Assembly (NCBI RefSeq): GCF_002736145.1
Contig: NZ_CP024160.1
Coordinates: 620,001 to 684,000 of the forward strand
Source: Collinsella aerofaciens
GTDB taxonomy: Bacteria > Actinomycetota > Coriobacteriia > Coriobacteriales > Coriobacteriaceae
Length of the DNA: 64,000 bases
Direction: 5' to 3'
The notes below the pieces were generated by a model, which was not told where the DNA came from, made no database searches, and worked only from the letters and a program-made list of their open reading frames with translations. A program made the translations under genes and the position numbers. Shown here piece after piece: positions 52,753 to 58,829 of the stretch (the stretch's first letter is position 1; each line of letters opens with the position of its first letter).

Positions 52753-52765
52753 TTAGGAGACTCGC

Positions 52766-53434
52766 GTGGAACTGTGGCATGGTTCTCAGAAAATCATTGA
52801 GACTCCCCAGCTTGGCCTGGGGAAAATCCATAACGACTATGGACAGGGATTCTATTGCACAGAGAGCCTCGACCTTGCAAGGGAATGGGCATGCTCGCGC
52901 GATGCCGATGGCTTTGCGAATCGCTATGAACTCGATATAGCCGATCTCAAAGTTCTCGACTTGCTATCGCCGCAATATTGCGTCCTGCATTGGATAGCGT
53001 TGCTCGTTGAGCATCGTTCTTTTCGCAAAGATACCGCCATTGCCGCGGGGGCGTGCGAATATCTCCATGATCACTTTCTACCTCAGACGAGCACTTGCGA
53101 CGTAATAAGGGGGTGGCGTGCGGACGACTCGTACTTTAGCTATGCCAGAGCTTTTGTAAACAATACGATCACCGTCGATCAGCTTGGACGATCTATGAGG
53201 CTCGGTAACCTGGGGGAGCAGATTGTGCTCAAAAGCGAGCGTGCGTTTAAGAGCATTCGTTTTGCTGGATTTGAACGTGCGCAGCAAGCTCTGTATGGTC
53301 CATTGGCCAAGGAACGAGATGAAGCGGCAAGGGCGCAGTATCGGGAGCTCCTTGCCGAAAACCCGTTTGAGGGAATACGTATCGTCGATATCATTCGAGA
53401 GGGGATGACGGGCGATGACCCACGCCTACAGTGA
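52766..53434 (+). CDS. DUF3990 protein (ADP-ribosyltransferase-like toxin candidate)
   Basis: 222 residues, GTG start with AGGAGA 5 bases upstream. The N-terminus ELWHGSQKII, then NDYGQGFYCTES and LAREWA, are the three conserved blocks of DUF3990, a family with an ADP-ribosyltransferase-like fold (H-G, Y-G-x-GFY-T). The remainder is helical. It overlaps the next gene, an XRE regulator, by 20 bases. Together with the palindromic operator this is the standard arrangement of a toxin-antitoxin operon. Target unknown. Confidence 0.85.
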   Translation: MELWHGSQKIIETPQLGLGKIHNDYGQGFYCTESLDLAREWACSRDADGFANRYELDIADLKVLDLLSPQYCVLHWIALLVEHRSFRKDTAIAAGACEYLHDHFLPQTSTCDVIRGWRADDSYFSYARAFVNNTITVDQLGRSMRLGNLGEQIVLKSERAFKSIRFAGFERAQQALYGPLAKERDEAARAQYRELLAENPFEGIRIVDIIREGMTGDDPRLQ

Positions 53435-54104
53435 GATGTATCTCGAGGATGCAATGAGAACGCTGGGCGAGGCGGTCGATTTTGCTCTCTGTGACCAAGG
53501 GCTGACTCCAGCCGAGTTGACGGCGATCATGTCGAACGCTCTTGAGATGAAACAGTTTGAGCGCGGTATGCCTCGCGTCGTCTGCGGCATGGCGGGCGAC
53601 GAGCTCGCGCGCGATATTATCGCCCATGCGGGACTGACCCCCGTCAGATGTAGGGAGACCTATCCGTTCGACCGTTCGCCTCAGTATTGGGCGGGGTGGG
53701 TTATGGCCTATACGCAATGGATGAGCAGCTTGGGCTTTAATAAGCTACTCGAAGTCGCTCCGCTCGATTGGATCATCGGCTCGTACCATCCGCTCCACGA
53801 GGCCTCCGAAGATAAATTCGCCCAGATTGTCATCGAAAAATGGAACAACGCCCAGGCAGACAAAAAGGGCCTCAAGGCGGCACGAAAGGCTGCCGGACTA
53901 ACGCAAAAACAGCTCGCCGCCCAATCGGGGGTTAAGCTTCGCGCCATACAACTCTACGAGCAGAACCAGCTCGACCTACGCCGCGCCTCGGTTTCCTCGG
54001 CATTGGCGCTTGCAGACACCCTAAACTGCACCATCGAAGACCTCGTCTGGCAACCGATTGCTCTGGAGTACGACTCGCAGGCTATTTCGTCTGTAAAGCT
54101 ATAG
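53415..54104 (+). CDS. XRE-family antitoxin/regulator with N-terminal partner domain
   Basis: 229 residues. A C-terminal helix-turn-helix (~155-212: AARKAAGLTQKQLAAQSGVK, then ALALADTLNCTIEDLV) follows an N-terminal domain marked by YWAGWVMAYTQWMSSLGF and YHPLHEASEDKF. That domain is common in proteins paired with DUF3990 in Firmicutes. It probably neutralises the DUF3990 protein and binds the 51-bp palindrome. Overlap with the upstream gene indicates coupling. Confidence 0.85.
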   Translation: MTHAYSEMYLEDAMRTLGEAVDFALCDQGLTPAELTAIMSNALEMKQFERGMPRVVCGMAGDELARDIIAHAGLTPVRCRETYPFDRSPQYWAGWVMAYTQWMSSLGFNKLLEVAPLDWIIGSYHPLHEASEDKFAQIVIEKWNNAQADKKGLKAARKAAGLTQKQLAAQSGVKLRAIQLYEQNQLDLRRASVSSALALADTLNCTIEDLVWQPIALEYDSQAISSVKL

Positions 54105-54115
54105 AGGAGTCAGAC

Positions 54116-54301
54116 ATGCCTTGGAGCTATGTTCAACAAGATGAAGGCGCTGATTGCGTTGCTCAAGAAGATCATTCAACTGCGCACGTGGCAAATTCAG
54201 CATCACCGATTTTGCTCGGCGGCACCACGTCAATCGACGAAGCTATTCGGCTGACCATTTCGAACATGCCCAACGCGCTCAGGCTCTTGGAGAACTCATG
54301 A
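54116..54301 (+). CDS. Small ORF directly before the Fic/Doc gene, antitoxin candidate
   Basis: 61 residues, no recognised domain. A strong ribosome site (AGAGGAG, 6 bases) and the ATGA overlap of its stop with the Fic start support translation. The C-terminal part SIDEAIRLTISNMPNALRLL could be helical, as needed to plug a Fic active site. The two other frames of this stretch are also partly open, so a frameshifted larger antitoxin is possible. Confidence 0.5.
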   Translation: MPWSYVQQDEGADCVAQEDHSTAHVANSASPILLGGTTSIDEAIRLTISNMPNALRLLENS

Positions 54302-54813
54302 TGGCGGACACGAAGCGGGGAGCGCATCCGTTCGCGCCGCTCGTGCTCGATGATGCCGGTTCGCTCGAAGATATGGCCGCGGCCGTGATGCGCCTGCACA
54401 GCACGCTGATGACGGTCGGACGCTGCTATACAACCGACGCCACAGGCGACCGGGCCGCGCTTGAGCTTGGATGCGTCGAGTCCGTGCTTGCGGGTGCATT
54501 CTGTACGATATTTGGTCAATCGCCGGCCAATCGCTTCGCAGACATCTTTGACCAGGTCACCTACGTGGCCGAGCACATGGTCAAGGACCACATCTTTGAA
54601 GACGGTAACAAACGAACCAGCCTTGTCTTTGCGTTGTCCGTCTTAAGGTTCGCAGGCACTCCGGTCGTGCTGTCTGACAGCCCCGAACCAAAAGACAACC
54701 AGTACTACGCCTGGATCCAGGACCTCGTTTCCAGTCGCCGCACGAACAGCGAGCTAGCCGAAGAGCTGCGCTGCGGATTCGTTGCGGGCACGGGCGATCT
54801 GTCGCTCGTATAG
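54298..54813 (+). CDS. Fic/Doc family protein (toxin candidate)
   Basis: 171 residues. The core motif HIFEDGNKRTSLVFALSVL has the catalytic His, the acidic residue for metal and the GNKR loop of Doc/Fic enzymes, which phosphorylate or AMPylate targets. No inhibitory SxxxE/DGN-type helix is seen inside the protein, so inhibition would have to come from another gene, probably the ORF just upstream. ATG 54298 and 54301 are both possible. Confidence 0.85.
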   Translation: MMADTKRGAHPFAPLVLDDAGSLEDMAAAVMRLHSTLMTVGRCYTTDATGDRAALELGCVESVLAGAFCTIFGQSPANRFADIFDQVTYVAEHMVKDHIFEDGNKRTSLVFALSVLRFAGTPVVLSDSPEPKDNQYYAWIQDLVSSRRTNSELAEELRCGFVAGTGDLSLV

Positions 54814-54858
54814 AATCTAAGCATCCGCACGCCGGTTAATGAATTGATTGGACACCAC

Positions 54859-55644
54859 ATGGAGATCCCCAGCACCCTGTGCAGTAATGTGTACGACTTC
54901 GCGTTTTGCCCCGAGCCCTGCTACGACCGCCTTGTCGACCTCGCCGATCCCGAGGACTGGGGTCCCGGGAACCGCATCCTCAGAAACTACTTGTCGTTTT
55001 CGTTTAGCCGCGCGGTGTTCCTGACCGAGCGCGACGTGGACCAGACCGCGCCGTCCAACCTGCCGCTGGTGTTCGACGACGACCGCTGCCTATTCAACAC
55101 CGGCCTGTACACGCGCCGCTACGAGACCATCTACGGTCTGTTTGAGCCCAACACCAAGCCCGATGCGCGCCAGCGCTGGTTTTTGAAGGGCTTCTTTAAG
55201 GAGAGCGACCCCATGCTGGTCTCGTTTGAGTACCTGCCGTGCCGCGTGCGCTTTGCCGAGGACCCCTCCGAGCTGGTCTTTGACTACCGCCTTCCCATCC
55301 GCTCCAACATCGACCATATTCTGGGCGACGAGGAGAACCTGACGCGCATTCCTGCCAGCCTGATGGGGGAGGGTAACTCGCTGCTGCTGCGCCGCGCCTT
55401 TGAGGGCGCCGTCGTCGAGGCCGCCCGACGCGCCGCCGCCAACTACACGCTCGCCGTGCCGCAGTTCTACGGCGGCCGGATCCAGCTGCTGCCGCTGTGC
55501 CTAACCGGCGACAAGCCCGAACTGGCGCTGACCATCCAGCGCGAGGACGGTTTCTACGCCGCGCGCACCTGCCTCACACTCGACATGGCTTACAACAACG
55601 CGCGATTGATCTGCCGCCCCGAGACATCGTGGATAAAGCGATAA
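54859..55644 (+). CDS. DUF3825 domain protein
   Basis: 261 residues, very GC-rich and codon-matched to the core genome. Conserved blocks of DUF3825 are visible: LADPEDWGPGNRILRNYLSF, RCLFNTGLYTRRYETIYGLF, DYRLPIRSNIDHIL and NYTLAVPQFYGGRIQLLPLC. The family is sometimes fused to RNA-binding or nuclease domains; its function is unknown. There is no clear ribosome site; a TTG 5 codons upstream is an alternative start. Sits directly before tRNA-Val. Confidence 0.85.
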   Translation: MEIPSTLCSNVYDFAFCPEPCYDRLVDLADPEDWGPGNRILRNYLSFSFSRAVFLTERDVDQTAPSNLPLVFDDDRCLFNTGLYTRRYETIYGLFEPNTKPDARQRWFLKGFFKESDPMLVSFEYLPCRVRFAEDPSELVFDYRLPIRSNIDHILGDEENLTRIPASLMGEGNSLLLRRAFEGAVVEAARRAAANYTLAVPQFYGGRIQLLPLCLTGDKPELALTIQREDGFYAARTCLTLDMAYNNARLICRPETSWIKR

Positions 55645-55732
55645 ATGCTGGTTTAGCTGCTGTTTTGCCGATTGCTTTGGTTGCTTTGACTTGGCTGGCA
55701 CTCACGAATTTAAAATCGAGGGCAAAAAGTTC

Positions 55733-55762
55733 TTGGTAAACCGAGCGCGGCTATGTTAGTAT
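55733..55762 (+). promoter_or_regulatory. Promoter of tRNA-Val
   Basis: TTGGTA (55733-55738), 18-base spacer, TAGTAT (55757-55762), 21 bases before the tRNA. Confidence 0.65.
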
Positions 55763-55782
55763 CTCTTTTGCCGAAAGGCGAC

Positions 55783-55857
55783 GGGCGATTGGCTCAGGGG
55801 TAGAGCATATCCTTCACACGGATGGGGTCACAAGTTCGAATCTTGTATCGCCCACCA
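55783..55857 (+). tRNA. tRNA-Val (CAC)
   Basis: 75 nt: acceptor GGGCGAT / ATCGCCC, anticodon arm TATCC-TTCACAC-GGATG (anticodon CAC, one T-G pair), T-arm ACAAG-TTCGAAT-CTTGT, encoded ACCA end. Confidence 0.96.
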
Positions 55858-55868
55858 TCAAAAGCGCA

Positions 55869-55905
55869 GGTCAGAGGTGTTAAGCCTCTGGCCTTTTTCT
55901 TTTTA
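55869..55905 (+). terminator. Terminator of tRNA-Val
   Basis: GGTCAGAGG / CCTCTGGCC (one G-T pair) with a 7-base loop, followed by TTTTTCTTTTT. Confidence 0.9.
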
Positions 55906-56226
55906 ACACCAAAATCGAAGCGAAGTTACCTAAGGCGATATATATTACGCAGTTCACCTTAGGTGTCGTCATTGCGCGTTTTGCAAAATGCGTCTGCGTT
56001 TATTCATTGAATTCCCTGCGTATTCTATGTGCAATTATGGAGACAGAGACCGCTGACTCACAGCTTGTACCAGCGCGTTCATGCCTATGGCGGCTTTTCA
56101 ACGGATTGCGTTAAGCTTTTGGTCAGCGTTTGGTCAGCTTCCGGTACTTACCCGCATGATGCCCCGGTAGATAATCGTCCACGACCACAACCGCATGGTC
56201 TACGGCCGATACCAGGGGAGGCGCAA

Positions 56227-57384
56227 ATGGACGAAATCGTCTGCGCAAACACCGCATTCCGTTACTGGCGCTGCCCGCCACAGGTCCGCGACCTCTACCC
56301 GAGACTGCCAAGCCCAGAAGACGGCTGGCGAGCCCTATCTCAATCGCCCTTTGTAGTCGACATCCTCAAGACCCCGATTATTACCACAACAGTGCCCGGT
56401 GGCGTTAATTACCATTCGGGATTACGGACAACAATCCACTGTGATGATGCTTCGGAGGTAGATAGCACGCTGGAAACCGCGATGAGCTTTAGGGTTACCA
56501 ATCCACTTGCGACGCTATTTACCATGGCGCGCTTTGTATCTCCAACCGATCTTGTCCTTGCCATGTACGAATTCTGCGGACGGTTCTCAGTCTTTGAGCC
56601 CACGGTAGCAGTAGAAGCGGAACTAGACAAAGCCAATGAGGCTGCCGAGAATGCAACCACCGAATCCCTCTTTGACCTCGATGAAAGCCAAGACGAACCA
56701 CAATGGAAACGCGTTTATGCGCGCATAAAAGTCAAAGAACAGGTAAATACGAAGGAGCCCAACGGACAAAAGAAAACGAAGGAGGTCACAAGGCTAAAGG
56801 GCACTTCGCTCTGGATGAGGAAGCCGCTCATCGAATTACACGAGCTTCATGAGTACGCCAGTAAGATGAAAAGACGAAAGTGGGGTACAAAGTTTTACAA
56901 CGCCGCGCAGCTGGTGACAGGTATAGCAGCTTCTCCGCTTGAAGTTGCAGGAATTTTATTGCTGTCGCTTCCTCGCTCTCGCGGCGGTGCCGGCTTTCGA
57001 AGCGTTTACGTTAACGACCTTACGCCGCTTACCGCATCGGCGCAGAGCATTGCAGGGCAAAGAGTCTGCTACGGGGATATCGTGATCGTAAATCCAACCA
57101 TAATGAAAGCAGACATCGTGGAGATTCAGGGGGAGGTCATCCACGGATCAGGCGCCGTGCTGGGCCACGATGCCAAACGCATGACGGCGCTGCAAAGTAT
57201 GGGGTATGACGTCTTCCTGGTTACGCACGACATGCTTAACGATGCCGAGCAGCTTGATGCGATCGTGAGAAGTCTTTGCTCGCGCTTGGAATTACGCTAT
57301 AGGTGCAAAACTAAGGCGCAAAAGGCGACGGAAATGGAGTTACGAGCCAAAGTACTGTGCAACTGGCTGGAAATCGGTCGTTAG
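56227..57384 (+). CDS. Coriobacterial hypothetical protein with nuclease-like C-terminal domain
   Basis: 385 residues. The start at 56227 is set by AGGGGAGG six bases upstream. Layout: CANTAFRYWRCPPQVRDLYP at the N-terminus, a middle part (VTNPLATLFTMARFVSPTDL, LAMYEFCGRFSVF), a charged linker, and a C-terminal domain with YGDIVIVNP, VEIQGEVIHG and MGYDVFLVTHDML. The last blocks resemble the D...ExQ core and strand order of DUF559/Vsr-like nucleases. Similar proteins, recalled from other Coriobacteriia, are uncharacterised. The gene stands between tRNA genes, a common place for mobile cargo. AT content is higher than in flanking core genes. Confidence 0.65.
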   Translation: MDEIVCANTAFRYWRCPPQVRDLYPRLPSPEDGWRALSQSPFVVDILKTPIITTTVPGGVNYHSGLRTTIHCDDASEVDSTLETAMSFRVTNPLATLFTMARFVSPTDLVLAMYEFCGRFSVFEPTVAVEAELDKANEAAENATTESLFDLDESQDEPQWKRVYARIKVKEQVNTKEPNGQKKTKEVTRLKGTSLWMRKPLIELHELHEYASKMKRRKWGTKFYNAAQLVTGIAASPLEVAGILLLSLPRSRGGAGFRSVYVNDLTPLTASAQSIAGQRVCYGDIVIVNPTIMKADIVEIQGEVIHGSGAVLGHDAKRMTALQSMGYDVFLVTHDMLNDAEQLDAIVRSLCSRLELRYRCKTKAQKATEMELRAKVLCNWLEIGR

Positions 57385-57436
57385 ACGGGTGCCCTGCTCA
57401 TTTCCGGGCGTCCTCGGTCGGCTGTCTGCGATGCCG

Positions 57437-57600
57437 CCGCCACGAAACCGGCCCATCTACTACGTTTAACCCCGACCCCTCGACCATACCCCGTATTTCG
57501 CGAAAACCGCAGGCCGTCTACCTGCGGTTTTATTCTTGCCCGAGACGCCATGGTCGGGGGATGTCGCCCAAACGTAGTAGATGGGCCGGTTTCGTGGCGG
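57437..57600. repeat. 31-bp perfect inverted repeat with inner hairpin (copy 1)
   Basis: Arms 57437-57467 and 57570-57600 are perfect inverted copies of 31 bp (CCGCCACGAAACCGGCCCAT plus 11 bases). The 102-base interior holds a terminator-like hairpin AAAACCGCAGG / CCTGCGGTTTT (57503-57531) followed by ATTCTT. Same plan of long arms around a hairpin as the elements at 6384 and 12939, but with different sequence. Confidence 0.9.
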
Positions 57601-57637
57601 GGATCCCGGGGGCGACCGGAGTGGAGCCTGATAGGCG

Positions 57638-57679
57638 GGCGGCGGCAGCGCCGCCCGCCCGCGGGGCGCGCCCCGCGGG
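57638..57679. repeat. Very GC-rich palindromes upstream of tRNA-Ala copy 2
   Basis: GGCGGGCGGCG / CGCCGCCCGCC with a 4-base loop, directly followed by a perfect 22-bp palindrome CCCGCGGGGCG-CGCCCCGCGGG (57658-57679). A version recurs in unit 2 near 58460-58505. Confidence 0.75.
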
Positions 57680-57752
57680 CGCTGGTCTCCGCCGTCGCGA
57701 CCCCGCGGGACTCCGGCGCCCGCGCCCCCGGAAAGTTTTTCCAAAAATGCCC

Positions 57753-57781
57753 TTGCATCGCCGTCCGAGTTCCCGTATAGT
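57753..57781 (+). promoter_or_regulatory. Promoter of tRNA-Ala copy 2
   Basis: TTGCAT (57753-57758), 17-base spacer, TATAGT (57776-57781). Confidence 0.85.
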
Positions 57782-57793
57782 ACTTCTTCGCAC

Positions 57794-57866
57794 GGGGGCG
57801 TAGCTCAGCTGGGAGAGCGCTTGACTGGCAGTCAAGAGGTCAGGGGTTCGATCCCCCTCGTCTCCA
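57794..57866 (+). tRNA. tRNA-Ala (GGC), copy 2
   Basis: Same 73-base body as copy 1, anticodon GGC, G3-U70 pair. After the discriminator A the DNA reads CCC, so the CCA end is not fully encoded, unlike copy 1. Confidence 0.96.
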
Positions 57867-57882
57867 CCCGAGCATTGAATGA

Positions 57883-57910
57883 GGCTCCAACGCAAGTTGG
57901 GGCCTTTTTT
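57883..57910 (+). terminator. Terminator of tRNA-Ala copy 2
   Basis: GGCTCCAAC-GCAA-GTTGGGGCC (one G-T pair) followed by TTTTTT. Confidence 0.92.
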
Positions 57911-57941
57911 CATATAGGCACACAAGGTCAAAGGCGGCAGC

Positions 57942-57974
57942 ATGATCCTCCCGGTCGACAAGATCGTGCGTTGA
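57942..57974 (+). pseudogene. Duplicated first codons of the ABC-F gene
   Basis: Reads ATG ATC CTC CCG GTC GAC AAG ATC, then GTG CGT TGA: the first eight codons of the ABC-F gene at 58830 with Leu4 changed to Pro, ending at the duplication junction. A footprint of the duplication, not a gene. Confidence 0.85.
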
Positions 57975-57999
57975 ACGGGTGCCGCGCGCATGGTAGTAT
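57971..57999 (+). promoter_or_regulatory. Promoter of tRNA(CAT)
   Basis: TTGAAC (57971-57976), 17-base spacer, TAGTAT (57994-57999). It lies at the duplication junction, 65 bases before the tRNA. Confidence 0.65.
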
Positions 58000-58064
58000 T
58001 TCACATCGTGGTTCAAAGCGTTGGAGGCTGTTCTGCCACCCCAACTGCAAGCGCCACTTTATAA

Positions 58065-58140
58065 GGGCTCTTGGCGCAACGGTTAGCGCAGGGGACTCAT
58101 AATCCCTGGGTTCTGGGTTCGAATCCCGGAGGGCCCACCA
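58065..58140 (+). tRNA. tRNA (CAT), elongator Met or Ile2
   Basis: 76 nt: acceptor GGGCTCT / AGGGCCC, anticodon arm GGGGA-CTCATAA-TCCCT, T-arm CTGGG-TTCGAAT-CCCGG, encoded ACCA. Not initiator type. The loop CTCATAA occurs in both elongator tRNA-Met and the tRNA-Ile whose C34 becomes lysidine. The GGGC/GCCC acceptor leans toward Ile2, but this is not decided. Confidence 0.9.
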
Positions 58141-58150
58141 GGTTTTTCAA

Positions 58151-58185
58151 CAGGTCAGGCAATATGTCTGGCCTGTTTTCTTTTT
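58151..58185 (+). terminator. Terminator of tRNA(CAT)
   Basis: CAGGTCAG / CTGGCCTG (one G-T pair) followed by TTTTCTTTTTC. Confidence 0.85.
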
Positions 58186-58261
58186 CATGGCATTAGTTTT
58201 CACTTGCAAATAGCCTGCTTGCTCATTTCCGGGCGCCCTCGGTCGGCTGCCTGCGATGCCG

Positions 58262-58425
58262 CCGCCACGAAACCGGCCCATCTACTACGTTTAACCCCGA
58301 CCCCTCGACCATACCCCGTATTTCGCGAAAACCGCAGGCCGTCTACCTGCGGTTTTATTTCTGCCCGAGACGCCATGGTCGGGGGATGTCGCCCAAACGT
58401 AGTAGATGGGCCGGTTTCGTGGCGG
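58262..58425. repeat. 31-bp perfect inverted repeat with inner hairpin (copy 2)
   Basis: Arms 58262-58292 and 58395-58425, identical to those at 57437-57600, with the same interior hairpin. Confidence 0.9.
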
Positions 58426-58640
58426 GAGGCCCCGGGGGGCGGGCGGAGCGGAGCCTGATGGGAGGGCGGCGCTGCCGCCGCCCGCCCGCGGGGCGCGCCC
58501 CGCGGGCTTGGTCGGGCATCGAGGGGCCCAGGCGCCCTGGACGCCCGCCCGCATCGGCCCCGCGGGCGCCGGCCTCCGCCGTCGCGGCCCCGCGGGACTC
58601 CGGCGCCCGCGCCCCCCGGAAAGTTTTTCCAAAAATGCCC

Positions 58641-58669
58641 TTGCATCGCCGTCCGAGTTCCCGTATAGT
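58641..58669 (+). promoter_or_regulatory. Promoter of tRNA-Ala copy 3
   Basis: TTGCAT (58641-58646), 17-base spacer, TATAGT (58664-58669). Confidence 0.85.
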
Positions 58670-58681
58670 ACTTCTTCGCAC

Positions 58682-58754
58682 GGGGGCGTAGCTCAGCTGG
58701 GAGAGCGCTTGACTGGCAGTCAAGAGGTCAGGGGTTCGATCCCCCTCGTCTCCA
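58682..58754 (+). tRNA. tRNA-Ala (GGC), copy 3
   Basis: Body identical to copies 1 and 2; ends ACCC like copy 2, with no full encoded CCA. Confidence 0.96.
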
Positions 58755-58770
58755 CCCGAGCATTGAATGA

Positions 58771-58799
58771 GGCTCCAACGCAAGTTGGGGCCTTTTTTC
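58771..58799 (+). terminator. Terminator of tRNA-Ala copy 3
   Basis: GGCTCCAAC-GCAA-GTTGGGGCC followed by TTTTTT, identical to 57883-57910. The ABC-F gene starts 31 bases later. Confidence 0.92.
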
Positions 58800-58829
58800 A
58801 TATAGGCACACAAGGTCAAAGGCGGCAGC

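Larger units (their letters stand above)
57395..57966. repeat. Segmental duplication, unit 1
   Basis: 572 bp nearly identical to 58220-58854: a 31-bp inverted repeat, GC-rich palindromes, promoter, tRNA-Ala, terminator and the first 8 codons of the ABC-F gene. The main difference is an extra ~60-base GC-rich stretch in unit 2. In unit 1 the ABC-F start reads MILPVDKIVR and stops, so unit 1 is the copy and unit 2 the original upstream region. Confidence 0.92.

Noticed and set aside
57437-58640. Possible protein-coding frames in the GC-rich duplicated region (Pro/Arg/Gly-rich on both strands)
   Set aside because: All six frames are open because of GC content and palindromes; the region is noncoding with tRNA promoters and inverted repeats.
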